Shown here: piece by piece, positions 34,535 to 43,749 of the stretch
Numbering within the stretch: position 1 is the stretch's first letter
Layout of the letters: the number at the start of each line of letters is the position of its first letter
Assembly (NCBI GenBank): GCA_021199375.1
Contig: JAJQIB010000027.1
Location: 1-64,000, forward strand
Length of the DNA: 64,000 nt
Reading direction: 5' to 3'
Source of the DNA: Ruminococcus sp.
GTDB taxonomy: Bacteria > Bacillota > Clostridia > Oscillospirales > Ruminococcaceae
Position numbers and translations under genes: made by a program
Notes under the pieces: generated by a model
Database searches by the model: none
Told to the model about the DNA's origin: nothing
What the model saw: the letters and a program-made list of their open reading frames with translations, nothing else

Positions 34535-35734
34535 TCAGTCGCAAACCTCAAGTCCTTCAGCTACAAACGCCTGACGTAAATCTGCTATGAGGTCGTTTTT
34601 GTCCTCAATGCCGATTGCAACACGGTAAAATCCGCCGTGAAATTCCTGAGGATAGAGGTACATTCTTTCATCATCCTCGCCTAGGAATACGATAAGGCTT
34701 GCATCATGACCGAGCGATACGGCAGATGTGAAGATGCTTAGGTGCGTGACCACACGATTGTAGAGGTCGTGCTCGCCCTTTAGTCCAAAGCATAGCACTC
34801 CGCCAAAGCCATGCTCCATCTGCTTAACTGCAAGCTCGTGACCCTTGTGACCCTCAAGTCCGGGATATGCTACAAAGCTTACGCAGGGCTGACGCTCAAG
34901 CCAGCGTGCTACTGCAAGGGCATTGTCGTTGTGCACCTGCATTCTAAGCGGGAAGGTAACTGCACCACGCATGATAAGCCATGCGTTAAATGGGCTGATT
35001 ACGCCGCCGATGTTTACCTGAGCCTGATAGCGAACCTTCTCAAGCATCTCGTGATCTCCGATGATTGCTCCGCCCATAGAGTCGCCATGACCATTTATGT
35101 ATTTGGTAAGGCTTTCAACCACGTAATCCACTCCGTACTCAATTGGACGAGTGTTGTAGGGGGATGAGAAGGTGTTGTCAGCGGATACCAGTATTCCGTT
35201 TTCGTGTGCAAGCCTTACTATAGCTTCAATGTCGCATATGCAAAGGGTAGGATTTCCGGGAGTCTCAAAGTGTATGAGCTTAGTGTTAGGCTTAATTGCC
35301 GCCTTGATCTCATTGATATCGGTGCAGTCAACAATTGAGGTTTCAATGCCCATTTTTTCTCCCCAAATTTCGTTAAAAATTCGGTATGTTGCAACGTATG
35401 TGACCTTTGAGAAAATTACGTGGTCGCCCTTTTTGAGCAGTGTAAAAAACAAAGCTGAAAGTGCAGCGACACCACTTGCTAGGCAAACGCAGTCCTCGCC
35501 ATTTTCAAGATTCGCGATTTTCTTCTCAAGCAGTCCCTGATTTACGCCACCGTTTCGTGTATAAATGTTTCCCTCAGATGCCGACCAATTCATGGTAGAG
35601 GGATCGTATGGCAAAACGAAGCTGTTTGCCATGTTTATAGGTGGCTCGATAGCACCAGATGCAGGGTCAGGCTCGTTTCCAACGTGTATTGCACGGGTAG
35701 TAAAGCTAAGTCCGTCATAATTTTTCTCACTCAT
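34535..35734 (-). CDS. Cys/Met metabolism PLP-dependent trans-sulfuration enzyme
   Basis: It belongs to the cystathionine gamma-synthase/gamma-lyase/O-acetylhomoserine sulfhydrylase family (399 residues). It shows the cofactor region LASGVAALSALF, ETPGNPTLCICDI, the aspartate of SADNTFSSPYN, and the PLP lysine in ESLTKYINGHGDSMGG. The strand before the lysine reads ESLTKY instead of the common HSATKY. The exact substrate (methionine, cystathionine or O-acetylhomoserine) cannot be fixed by eye. It stands alone on the minus strand, convergent with the zinc-ribbon cluster. Confidence 0.92.
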   Translation of the reverse strand: MSEKNYDGLSFTTRAIHVGNEPDPASGAIEPPINMANSFVLPYDPSTMNWSASEGNIYTRNGGVNQGLLEKKIANLENGEDCVCLASGVAALSALFFTLLKKGDHVIFSKVTYVATYRIFNEIWGEKMGIETSIVDCTDINEIKAAIKPNTKLIHFETPGNPTLCICDIEAIVRLAHENGILVSADNTFSSPYNTRPIEYGVDYVVESLTKYINGHGDSMGGAIIGDHEMLEKVRYQAQVNIGGVISPFNAWLIMRGAVTFPLRMQVHNDNALAVARWLERQPCVSFVAYPGLEGHKGHELAVKQMEHGFGGVLCFGLKGEHDLYNRVVTHLSIFTSAVSLGHDASLIVFLGEDDERMYLYPQEFHGGFYRVAIGIEDKNDLIADLRQAFVAEGLEVCD

Positions 35735-35776
35735 AATACATTTTCCTTTCGTTATTAAAAATTTACAAACATAATA

Positions 35777-35782
35777 ATTATA
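35777..35782 (-). promoter_or_regulatory. Extended -10 promoter of the trans-sulfuration gene
   Basis: On the minus strand TGGTATAAT lies about 43 bases upstream of the start codon. No good -35 box is visible, which is common with extended -10 promoters. Confidence 0.5.
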
Positions 35783-35846
35783 CCATATTTGCTATAGACA
35801 TTTGTGAAGATTTGTTTAATTTTTGGCGTATTTAGGGGTTTTAGGT

Positions 35847-36271
35847 GTTGCATTGCAACATAGATATAGAGCTAGATAAAGAGTTAGATATAGATAAACA
35901 TACAGATTTTTTCTTTATTTCCTCCCCCAAAAAACACAAAGTTTTTTCTGTTTTAAATTTATGAAAGTGGCTTGTTACAAGGGTTTTAGTGATTTTAAAG
36001 CGGAGCGAAGCGAGATATGCTTGCATAATCTCGTGAGCGACTGCTTGCAAGCAAGCATTAGGAGCCGTCAGGCTCCGCTGGATTTCAGTGGGGGATTAGT
36101 TTTACCCCCCCACTGAAAGACAAGATGGACCGCCACCTAAGAGGTGGGGGGGACATCATGCTTGGGTTATAAGCGTCACAATGTGACAAAAAAGTGACGC
36201 ACAATGTGACATAGATATAGATAAAGAGATAGATATAGAGTTAGATATAGAGATAGATATAGATAGAAATA
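35847..36271. repeat. Gene-free region with AT-rich short repeats and palindromes
   Basis: The 35735-36452 gap has no gene. Two AT-rich tracts built from AGATATAG/AGATAAAG/AGTTAGATATAG units lie at 35860-35899 and 36209-36271. Each follows a 13-bp or longer odd palindrome or its variant: GTTGCA-T-TGCAAC at 35847-35859 for the first, and the GTCACA-A-TGTGAC (36175-36187) and GCACAATGTGAC (36199-36210) pair for the second. Both tracts begin with ACATAGATATAGA. The arrangement looks like two diverged copies flanking a hairpin-rich core. No inverted terminal repeat or transposase is visible. Confidence 0.7.
35999..36147. repeat. Hairpin-dense core between the AT-rich repeats
   Basis: An outer stem AGCGGAGC/GCTCCGCT (35999-36006/36072-36079) encloses three hairpins: CGAGATATGC/GCATAATCTCG, TGCTTGC-AAGCA and GGAGCC-GTCA-GGCTCC. 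A 12-bp stem TTTCAGTGGGGG/CCCCCACTGAAA (36083-36118) and a CCACCT/AGGTGG hairpin (36133-36147) follow. A further hairpin GCGGCA/TGCCGC sits at 36275-36289. This could be a structured RNA or a mobile-element remnant. No promoter is obvious directly in front of it. Confidence 0.65.
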
Positions 36272-36378
36272 GCTGCGGCAGCTTGCCGCTTTAATCCCCC
36301 GCGAATACGAATGGCAATTAATCATTTTTTCTTTTGAAAATAAAAAGTTGTTAAATTTCATGCTAAGCACTTGCTATT

Positions 36379-36406
36379 TTGACGGTTTTGATATATAATA
36401 TATAAT
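36379..36406 (+). promoter_or_regulatory. Promoter of murD
   Basis: TTGACG and TATAAT are separated by 16 bases, about 45 bases upstream of the murD ATG. The flanking sequence is AT-rich, so the exact -10 choice is uncertain. Confidence 0.6.
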
Positions 36407-36452
36407 AGAGTAGGTGTGTACATATTGACCTACAAGGAAATGGAGAGTTAAA

Positions 36453-37844
36453 ATGACAAAAGCACAGAAATTTTTCACATCAATTAAGGATAAACGAATA
36501 GGCTTTATTGGCACAGGAGTTAGCCATAGACAGCTTATAAGCATGTTTTTAAGCAAGGGCATAGAGGTCGTTATTTTAGACAAGAAGGATGAGGAGCATT
36601 TTCCTGAGGACATCCTAAGCGAATTTACAGCAAAGGGAGCCGAGTTCGTACTTGGCGAGAGATATCTCGATGAGCTTTTTAACTGCGACATTGTTTTTCG
36701 CACACCGGGAATGTACTATAACAATCCCATGCTGACAAAGGCACGTGAAGCGGGCGTAATAATCACATCTGAGATGGAGGTGTTCTTTGACCTGTGTCCC
36801 TGTAAGATTTATGCGGTTACAGGCTCTGACGGAAAAACTACAACCACCACACTTATCAGCGAGTTTCTTAAGGCTGAGGGCAAGCGTGTTCACCTTGGCG
36901 GAAATATAGGTAAAGCACTGCTTCCTATTGTCGAAACGATGAGCGAGACGGATGCTGCTGTAGTTGAGCTTTCAAGCTTTCAGCTTATCTCTATGCGCCG
37001 ATCGCCAGATACAGCGGTTATAACCAACATTTCACCGAATCATCTGGATGTACATGGCACGATGGAGGAGTATATTGACGCTAAGTGCAACATAATCCGT
37101 CACCAAAACGCCTTTTCACGCACTGTACTAAACGCCGATAATGAGGAAACGATGAAGCTTGTTCCGATGGTGCGTGGTACGTTAGTTAAGTTTTCACTTT
37201 CAGGGAATACCGAGCGTGGAGCGTTTTTGCGTGATGACGGAATGCTTTGCTATCGTGACAAGGACGAGGTAACCGAGATCGTTCATAAGGATGACATCAG
37301 ACTTCCCGGAATACATAATGTTGACAACTATCTCACTGCAATTTCGGCTGTATGGGGCGAGGTTTCAATCGAGAGCATTGTGAATACTGCGATAAGCTTT
37401 GGCGGAGTTGAGCATAGAATTGAGTTTGTCAGAGAACTGGATGGCGTCAAATGGTACAACGACTCAATTGCGACAAGCCCTACAAGAGTTATGGCAGGAC
37501 TAAATTCGTTTGACCAGAAGATAATTGTAATAGCAGGCGGATATGACAAGAAGATACCCTATGAGCCTATGGCGGATTTAGTAAATGAAAAGGTGAAAAT
37601 ACTAATACTTTTGGGCGCAACAGGACCTAAGATTGAAGCGGCGGTTACGGGGTCAGCTCTTTATCCTGACAGCGGACTAAAAATCGTGCGTGTAAAGACG
37701 CTTGAAGAGGCAGTCGAGCAGGCAAGTCAGCTTTCGAAGTCGGGAGATATAGTATCCCTTTCTCCTGCATCGGCAAGCTTTGATTTGTATACAAATTTTG
37801 AGGAAAGAGGAAGGCATTTCAAACGCTTGGTAAACGAGCTTTGA
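36453..37844 (+). CDS. murD: UDP-N-acetylmuramoylalanine--D-glutamate ligase
   Basis: It adds D-glutamate to UDP-MurNAc-L-Ala in cytoplasmic peptidoglycan precursor synthesis. The 463-residue protein has an N-terminal UDP-binding domain (FIGTGVSHRQLI near residue 20) and the ATPase loop AVTGSDGKTTTTTLI near 125. It also has HLGGNIGKALLP, SSFQL, NISPNHLDVHGTMEEY and a C-terminal domain with YNDSIATSPTR. All are Mur ligase family motifs. It is the first gene of its unit, one base before the peptidase pair reading frame. Confidence 0.96.
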   Translation: MTKAQKFFTSIKDKRIGFIGTGVSHRQLISMFLSKGIEVVILDKKDEEHFPEDILSEFTAKGAEFVLGERYLDELFNCDIVFRTPGMYYNNPMLTKAREAGVIITSEMEVFFDLCPCKIYAVTGSDGKTTTTTLISEFLKAEGKRVHLGGNIGKALLPIVETMSETDAAVVELSSFQLISMRRSPDTAVITNISPNHLDVHGTMEEYIDAKCNIIRHQNAFSRTVLNADNEETMKLVPMVRGTLVKFSLSGNTERGAFLRDDGMLCYRDKDEVTEIVHKDDIRLPGIHNVDNYLTAISAVWGEVSIESIVNTAISFGGVEHRIEFVRELDGVKWYNDSIATSPTRVMAGLNSFDQKIIVIAGGYDKKIPYEPMADLVNEKVKILILLGATGPKIEAAVTGSALYPDSGLKIVRVKTLEEAVEQASQLSKSGDIVSLSPASASFDLYTNFEERGRHFKRLVNEL

Positions 37845-37857
37845 TTTGTGTAATGAT

Positions 37858-38877
37858 ATGAGCGATTTTGATTTAGAAAGCGTGCTAAGCGATCTGGCTT
37901 CAGTAAGCGGTGTGTCGGGTGATGAGTCTGACGCAGCTGCACTTTGTGCGCAGTATTTAAGCAGATATGGCAGTGTAAGCACCGATGCCTTTAACAACGT
38001 GATATGCACGGTGGGCGAGTATGATGAAGGCAAGAAAACGCTGCTGATTGATGCACATCTTGACGAAATCGGAATGAAGGTAACGTACATTACCGACGAT
38101 GGCTTTTTAAAGGCTTCTGGAATAGGAATAGATTCGAGAGTCCTGCCGGCATCCACAGTGACGGTTTACGCTCGTCAGAAGCTAAAGGGCGTGGTTACAA
38201 GCGTTCCTCCGCATCTCAAGAGGGAGCGTGAAAGGGCTGCTGATATTGACGATTTATATATAGATGTCGGACTGAGCGGACAGCGTGCCAAGGAGCTTGT
38301 GAGCCTAGGTGATACTGTGCTGATTGAAAATAGGCTTGAGCGTATGGGAGAGCTTGTGACATCTAAGGCGCTTGATGACAGATGCTGCTGTGCGGCTGTT
38401 ATTTATGCACTTGAGCTTTTAAAGGAGCATGAGAGCAGCTATAACATCAAAGCGCTTTTTAGCTCGAAGGAGGAGACGGGCTCACAAGGTGCTAGAACGG
38501 CGGCTTATTCATTAGATGCCGATCTGGCTTTGGCTGTGGATGTGTCATTTGCTAAGGTGCATGGCGAGGACGAAGAGGGCAGAGGAGAGCTTGGCAAGGG
38601 TGCGATGATAGGTATTGCGCCTACTCTTTCAAGACAGCTGTCGGATGCTTTAATAGAAGCAGCGCAGGTGTCAGATTTGCCCTATCAGATAGAAGTGATG
38701 AGCGGCAAGACAGGTACGAATGCGGACGCTTTGGCTGTTACAAAAGGCGGCGTGCCTGCCTGTACTGTGTCGATTCCGATAAGATATATGCATACGCCTG
38801 TTGAGGCTGCAGCAATGAGCGATATTGAAAATACTGCTAAGCTTATTGCCGAGCTTTGTGAAAGGGGGCTGTATTAA
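37858..38877 (+). CDS. M42-family metallopeptidase (first copy)
   Basis: It is a deblocking-aminopeptidase/glutamyl aminopeptidase-type dinuclear zinc enzyme. Metal and active-site motifs are in order: IDAHLDEIGMKV, LDDRCCCAAV, SSKEETGSQGA, AVDVSFA and YMHTPVEAA. Family length is about 340-350. The ATG at 37858 is chosen by family N-terminus; an in-frame TTG at 37846 lies just after murD and no clear ribosome-binding site separates them. It is directly followed by a second M42 gene, so the two may form mixed TET-like oligomers. Confidence 0.92.
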   Translation: MSDFDLESVLSDLASVSGVSGDESDAAALCAQYLSRYGSVSTDAFNNVICTVGEYDEGKKTLLIDAHLDEIGMKVTYITDDGFLKASGIGIDSRVLPASTVTVYARQKLKGVVTSVPPHLKRERERAADIDDLYIDVGLSGQRAKELVSLGDTVLIENRLERMGELVTSKALDDRCCCAAVIYALELLKEHESSYNIKALFSSKEETGSQGARTAAYSLDADLALAVDVSFAKVHGEDEEGRGELGKGAMIGIAPTLSRQLSDALIEAAQVSDLPYQIEVMSGKTGTNADALAVTKGGVPACTVSIPIRYMHTPVEAAAMSDIENTAKLIAELCERGLY

Positions 38878-39900
38878 ATGCAGCTTGATAAGCTTTTAGA
38901 GCAGCTTTGTGCCATTGACGGTATTTCAGGGGATGAAAAGAGGGTTTCAGACTTTATCTGCTCATATCTCGATGGAAAATGTGACTATAGGGTTGATAGG
39001 CTTGGAAATGTAATAGCCTTTAAAAAGGGCAGAAGAAAAGCAGCTCACCGAGTTATGGTTTCGGCTCATATGGACGAGGTCGGACTAATTGTTACGTATA
39101 TAAATTCTGACGGCACGCTAAGGTTTTCAACGGTTGGCGGGATAGATCCCGCTGTGCTTTACGGCAAGCGTGTTTATGTTGGTAAAAACAGGCTATTGGG
39201 CGTAATTGCAGGCAAGGCGATACACAATTTATCTCAGGAGGAGCGTGAAAAGCTGCCTCAGACTGAAGATATGGTTATAGATATTGGCATGAGCGAGGAC
39301 GAGGCTAAAAGGAATGTGCGCTTAGGCGACAGCGTGACCTTTGATGGGGAGTTTTTGTGCTTTGGCGATGATATGCTAAAAAGCAAGGCGATAGATGACC
39401 GTGCGGGATGCGCTATCATGCTTGCGCTTATAGATGGCGAGATGGAGTACGATACCTTCTTTACCTTTGTTGTACAGGAGGAGGTCGGATTAAGAGGCTC
39501 CGGTGCGGCGGCTTATCAGGTAAAGCCTGAGCTAGCCCTAGTGCTTGAAGCTACAACGGCGGCGGATATTCCCTCATCAAAGAATGATAAGCGTGTTTGT
39601 GAGGTCGGTAAGGGCGCAGTGGTTTCATATATGGACAGGCACACGATTTATGACAAGGAGCTGTATTCTCTTGCATTCGAAACGGCGGCAGAAAATGACC
39701 TTCCCTGTCAGACAAAGACGGCGGTCGCTGGCGGCAACGATGCAGGAGCAATAAGCGTATCACGTGACGGAGTGCGAACCCTAGCGATTTCACTTCCGTG
39801 CAGATATCTTCATTCGCCTGCGTGTGTGATTTCAAAGCGTGATTTGCTTAGCACCTTCACACTAACGCAAAAATTCCTAGAACGGATTTCCTCGCTATGA
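38878..39900 (+). CDS. M42-family metallopeptidase (second copy)
   Basis: It has the same fold as the preceding gene product, with AHMDEVGLIV, IDDRAGCA, VQEEVGLRGSGAAA and CRYLHSPACVI. The metal-ligand strand reads LVLEATTAADIP, with Glu where the first copy has Asp; both occur in the family. The start codon follows the stop codon of the first copy without a gap. The tandem pair and divergence suggest different substrate preferences. 340 residues. Confidence 0.93.
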   Translation: MQLDKLLEQLCAIDGISGDEKRVSDFICSYLDGKCDYRVDRLGNVIAFKKGRRKAAHRVMVSAHMDEVGLIVTYINSDGTLRFSTVGGIDPAVLYGKRVYVGKNRLLGVIAGKAIHNLSQEEREKLPQTEDMVIDIGMSEDEAKRNVRLGDSVTFDGEFLCFGDDMLKSKAIDDRAGCAIMLALIDGEMEYDTFFTFVVQEEVGLRGSGAAAYQVKPELALVLEATTAADIPSSKNDKRVCEVGKGAVVSYMDRHTIYDKELYSLAFETAAENDLPCQTKTAVAGGNDAGAISVSRDGVRTLAISLPCRYLHSPACVISKRDLLSTFTLTQKFLERISSL

Positions 39901-40679
39901 TTTCTAAGCTTTTAAATGACCGAGACGAGCTTTTTTTAAGCCTTGAGCCCTCACACTACGCAAGACGAATAAAATCGCACTACTATGCCTACTCGGTAGG
40001 ATATGATTTCTCAAGCTTTTTTGCAGTACAAAGAGAAGGCGTGACGGTGGGCGTAATTTCGCTGTTTAACTCATCTATGATTGTAGGTGCGGTACAGGGC
40101 TACACCTTTAACGATGATGAAATTGAGGAGCTTGCAATTTTTATAAGAATGAATCTTCCGCATTCTGTAGAGCTGGATCCGATTTTTTCGTCACGACTTT
40201 ATCCGCTTGTTAAGGAGCTTTATAGTGTGGATTTGCGTACACAGTTTGCCTATAGAGGCAAGCCGCAGACAAGCGATTTGCAGGTGGACGAGGTTCCGAG
40301 GCTTGACGATGTGTTTGAGATTTTGAGCGAATCCTTTCCTGACCTTGAGAAAAGCTATGAGCTTTGGCTAACCGATACATCTCACCGTGTACGTCATGGA
40401 CTTTCGCAGTCGTTTTTGAGCGATGGATGTACCACCGCCACAATTCAGTACATAATAGACGGCACGGCGGTAATAGGACAGGTAGCCACAAAGCCTGAGT
40501 TTAGAGGCAGGCACCACGCAAGGCGTTTGCTTTATTGGATAGGCGGCAGGCTTACGGCTGATGGATACGATGTGAGGCTTTTTGCTCGTCCTCATAGGGT
40601 AAGCTATTATGAGGAGATAGGATTTGCGGCGATATCGCATGATAATGTGCTAGAACTAAACGAAAGGGAAAAGAGCTAA
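39897..40679 (+). CDS. GNAT-family N-acetyltransferase
   Basis: The C-terminal half carries the acetyl-CoA-binding region QVATKPEFRGRHHARRLLYW (motif A, Q/RxxGxG/A variant) and a final SYYEEIGF segment. The N-terminal half (about 130 residues) is unassigned and may be a second, degenerate GNAT domain. The gene overlaps the M42 gene before it by four bases (ATGA). The substrate is unknown; partners nearby are peptidases, so an amino acid or peptide is conceivable. Confidence 0.87.
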   Translation: MISKLLNDRDELFLSLEPSHYARRIKSHYYAYSVGYDFSSFFAVQREGVTVGVISLFNSSMIVGAVQGYTFNDDEIEELAIFIRMNLPHSVELDPIFSSRLYPLVKELYSVDLRTQFAYRGKPQTSDLQVDEVPRLDDVFEILSESFPDLEKSYELWLTDTSHRVRHGLSQSFLSDGCTTATIQYIIDGTAVIGQVATKPEFRGRHHARRLLYWIGGRLTADGYDVRLFARPHRVSYYEEIGFAAISHDNVLELNEREKS

Positions 40680-41950
40680 TGACAGAATTTTTTGATATAG
40701 ACCAAAGGCTTTTAAGGCTCGCAGGTATGGCTGAGGAGCGTGCAGAAAAAAGCTTCGGAAGAATAAGCGAAACGGCAGAGTATAACAGCGCAAAGGTGCT
40801 TAATGCTTTCATTGAAAATAAGGTGGGTGAGCCCTGCCTAAAGGGCACGACCGGATATGGCTATGATGATATGGGCAGAGATACGCTCGACAGAGTTTAT
40901 GCTATGGCTTTTGGCGCTGAGGATGCTTTAGTACGTCATAATTTTGTAAACGGTACTCACACCCTTTCGACTGCGCTTTTTGGTGTGCTAAGACCTAACG
41001 ATACACTTCTATCACTTACAGGTGCGCCATATGACACTATGGAGGAGATTATCGGCATAAGAGGTGATAGTGGCAGAGGCTCGCTTAAGGACTTTGGTAT
41101 TAGGTATGAGCAGTGTGAGCTTTTGGATGACGGCACACCTGACCTTGATATGATAAGGAAAAAATCAAAAGACGCTAAGGTGGGCTACATTCAGCGTTCG
41201 AGAGGATATTCGCTAAGACCGTCATTTACGATTGAGGTGATTGAAAGGATAATTAAGGCGGCTCGTGAGGGCAATCCTGACATAATCATAATGGTTGACA
41301 ACTGCTATGGCGAGTTTGTCGAAAAAAAGGAACCCACACAGGTCGGTGCGGATCTTATCATGGGTTCTCTTATAAAAAATCCCGGCGGAGCGATTGCTTC
41401 AACCGGAGGATATATTTGCGGAAAAAAAGCACTTGTCGAGATGTGTGCTGATAGACTTACGTGCGTTGGTATGGGAAAAGAGGTAGGTGCTACGCTTGGG
41501 ACAAACCGTGAGATGTACATGGGGTTTTTCATGGCACCGGCGGTGGTTGAGTCGGCGCTTAAAACGAGCGTATTTGCGTGTGCGCTTTTTGAGCTGCTTG
41601 GATTTAAGACGTACCCATCAAGCACTGATGAGCGTACTGATATTATAGCATCCATTTGCTTAGAGAATGAGGAGCGTCTTACAGCCTTTTGTCAGGGTAT
41701 ACAAAAGGGCTCTCCTGTAGACTCGTACTGTGCGCCCGAGGCGTGGGATATGCCGGGGTATGACAGCAAGGTAATAATGGCGGCAGGAGCCTTTACGATG
41801 GGAGCGTCAATTGAGCTTTCTGCGGATGCGCCTATTCGTGAGCCCTTTGCAGCATGGCTTCAGGGAGGCATTACCTATCCGACAGGAAAAATAGGAATAC
41901 TTCATGCGGCTCAGGAGCTTTTAAACAGAGGACTTTTATCTCTTACATAG
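40679..41950 (+). CDS. Methionine gamma-lyase/aluminium-resistance family PLP enzyme
   Basis: The 423-residue protein belongs to the fold-type I PLP family often annotated as aluminium resistance protein or cystathionine beta-lyase-like. Recognisable are CLKGTTGYGYDDMGRDTL, the substrate region NFVNGTHTLSTALFG, MVDNCYGEF (aspartate for the cofactor) and the PLP lysine in IMGSLIKNPGGAIA. It starts on the last base of the GNAT stop codon (TAATG), indicating coupled translation. Its physiological substrate is not settled; the family name is historical. Confidence 0.9.
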   Translation: MTEFFDIDQRLLRLAGMAEERAEKSFGRISETAEYNSAKVLNAFIENKVGEPCLKGTTGYGYDDMGRDTLDRVYAMAFGAEDALVRHNFVNGTHTLSTALFGVLRPNDTLLSLTGAPYDTMEEIIGIRGDSGRGSLKDFGIRYEQCELLDDGTPDLDMIRKKSKDAKVGYIQRSRGYSLRPSFTIEVIERIIKAAREGNPDIIIMVDNCYGEFVEKKEPTQVGADLIMGSLIKNPGGAIASTGGYICGKKALVEMCADRLTCVGMGKEVGATLGTNREMYMGFFMAPAVVESALKTSVFACALFELLGFKTYPSSTDERTDIIASICLENEERLTAFCQGIQKGSPVDSYCAPEAWDMPGYDSKVIMAAGAFTMGASIELSADAPIREPFAAWLQGGITYPTGKIGILHAAQELLNRGLLSLT

Positions 41951-41978
41951 AATATGAAACGGAAAGGATTGAATTGCT

Positions 41979-42938
41979 ATGGCTGAAATTTTTACGGTGA
42001 GTATTGCGGATATCGTAAAGGAAATGGGGCTTGAGCTCATCTACACCCCAAAGGATGCAAATGAGCTTATGGTGTCGGATAACGACTGTAACCGTCCGGG
42101 ACTGCAGCTTATGGGATTTTACGAGTACTTTAACGCTGAGCGTGTACAGGTATGCGGTAATATGGAATTTGCATATCTTGCAAGCATTGACGAGCAGACG
42201 AGATATGAGCGAATTGAGGCTCTTTTTGCAACGCATATTCCACTTTTTGTGGTGGCAAGAGATCACGAGCTTTATCCTGAAATGCTAAAGCTTGCTAAGG
42301 AGTACGAAATTCCAATAGCGAGAACTCAGGAGAGTACAACGGCATTTGTTGCGGCTCTTATTAGCTATCTTAATGTACAGCTTGCACCGAGAATCACCCG
42401 TCATGGTGTTCTTATTGAGATATACGGCGAGGGTGTGCTAATAGTAGGCGAAAGCGGTGTAGGTAAGAGTGAAAACGCAATTGAGCTTGTAAAGAGAGGA
42501 CACAGGCTTGTAGCGGACGATGCTGTTGAAATAAGACGAGTTTCGAGCAAAAGCCTAGTCGGCTCTTCACCTGATAACATTCGTCATTTTCTTGAGATTC
42601 GCGGCATAGGAATAATAAATGTGCGCAGACTATTTGGTATGGGTGCTGTAAAGGTTACCGAAAAAATCGACATGGTGGTAGAGCTTGAGCCGTGGGATTC
42701 GCAAAAGGTATATGACCGTATGGGAGTTGACAATGAGTACACGACTATTTTGGGAATAAGCGTACCTAGCCTTACTATTCCGATTAAGCCCGGACGTAAT
42801 CTTGCCGTAATATTAGAAGTTGCGGCGATGAACAACCGTCAAAAGAAGATGGGCTACAATGCAGCAGAGGAGCTGCTTGATAATCTGGGACTACAGTTTG
42901 ACAGCAAGGATAAGGTAAAAAACTGGGATTTGATGTAA
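41979..42938 (+). CDS. hprK: HPr kinase/phosphorylase
   Basis: It phosphorylates Ser-46 of HPr in response to glycolytic intermediates, the central switch of carbon catabolite control in Firmicutes. The 319-residue protein shows the P-loop GESGVGKSENAI near residue 155, the catalytic histidine region RHGVLIEIYGEGVLI and the signature EIRGIGIINVRRLFG. The N-terminal domain is complete. AAAGGA precedes the ATG by about 11 bases. It begins the block hprK-PHP-murB-rapZ-whiA-dnaE. Confidence 0.97.
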   Translation: MAEIFTVSIADIVKEMGLELIYTPKDANELMVSDNDCNRPGLQLMGFYEYFNAERVQVCGNMEFAYLASIDEQTRYERIEALFATHIPLFVVARDHELYPEMLKLAKEYEIPIARTQESTTAFVAALISYLNVQLAPRITRHGVLIEIYGEGVLIVGESGVGKSENAIELVKRGHRLVADDAVEIRRVSSKSLVGSSPDNIRHFLEIRGIGIINVRRLFGMGAVKVTEKIDMVVELEPWDSQKVYDRMGVDNEYTTILGISVPSLTIPIKPGRNLAVILEVAAMNNRQKKMGYNAAEELLDNLGLQFDSKDKVKNWDLM

Positions 42939-42995
42939 AAATCAAGGAAAGCAAATATTAGGGGAAGAAAAAAGAGATAAGGTAGTGAAGGAAAA

Positions 42996-43724
42996 ATGGG
43001 ATTACTAATCGAGGCGGATTTACACACGCATACGCTGGCGTCAACCCACGCCTATTCTACAATCAAGGAAAACTGCGACTGTGCACACGAATACGGACTA
43101 AAGGCTATTGCTATGACAGATCATATGGTAAATATGCCCGACAGTCCGCATATCTGGCACTTTGTAAACCTTGACGCACTTCCAAGAAGCATCAACGGAG
43201 TTTATGTGCTAAAGGGAGCTGAGGCGGATATATTAAATGAGGACGGAGCTATAGATGTAGAGCTTCCTATGCAAAAGAAGCTTGAGTGGATTGTTGCATC
43301 AATGCACAAGCAGACTATGGCGGAGGGCGATTTTTACACTAATACAAAAGCATATATGGCCGTGGCAAAGAATCCGCATATTGACGTAATAGGACATTGC
43401 ACCGCAGCGGCTTTTCCGTTTGATATGGAAAAGTGTCTTAAGACCTTTAAGGAGTATGGTAAGCTTGTTGAGATAAACGAAAGCTCAATGCTTAATAAAA
43501 AGGGCTCTAAGAAAAATGCAGTTGAGGTGCTTAAAATATGCAAAAAGTACGAAATACCGATTGTAGTTGATACCGATTGTCACTACTGTGAATATATCGG
43601 GAAAACCCCAATTAGCGAGCAGCTTATTGAGGATGGCGATTTTCCGAGAGAGCTTATTGTAAACTCAAGCTGGGAAAGAATTGCCGAAAGGGTTAGAGCA
43701 AAGCATCCTGATTGTGGGATATAA
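42996..43724 (+). CDS. PHP-domain phosphatase (YcdX-like)
   Basis: It is a metal-dependent PHP-family phosphoesterase of 242 residues. Histidines and acidic ligands lie in ADLHTHTLAS (8-17), MTDHMVN, ASMHKQTM (about 107), IGHC (about 132) and DTDCHYCE (about 198). These are in the order of YcdX-type PHP phosphatases. The substrate is unknown. In several clostridia a PHP gene lies beside hprK, murB and rapZ, as here, which suggests sugar-phosphate or histidinol-phosphate-like chemistry but does not prove it. Confidence 0.9.
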   Translation: MGLLIEADLHTHTLASTHAYSTIKENCDCAHEYGLKAIAMTDHMVNMPDSPHIWHFVNLDALPRSINGVYVLKGAEADILNEDGAIDVELPMQKKLEWIVASMHKQTMAEGDFYTNTKAYMAVAKNPHIDVIGHCTAAAFPFDMEKCLKTFKEYGKLVEINESSMLNKKGSKKNAVEVLKICKKYEIPIVVDTDCHYCEYIGKTPISEQLIEDGDFPRELIVNSSWERIAERVRAKHPDCGI

Positions 43725-43749
43725 TTAAGAAAGGATAGGCAGCGAACAA

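Noticed and set aside
10482-36208. A 15-base match TGACGCACAATGTGA between the 6S-like RNA (10482) and the repeat region (36195).
   Set aside because: A 15-base identity is expected by chance about once or twice in a window of this size; no flanking similarity.
35860-36271. CRISPR array.
   Set aside because: Repeat units are short, AT-rich and contiguous or irregular, with no unique spacers and no cas genes.
36176-36370. Minus-strand reading frame through the AT repeats.
   Set aside because: It encodes only Tyr-Leu-Ser low-complexity sequence produced by the repeat and has no ribosome-binding site.
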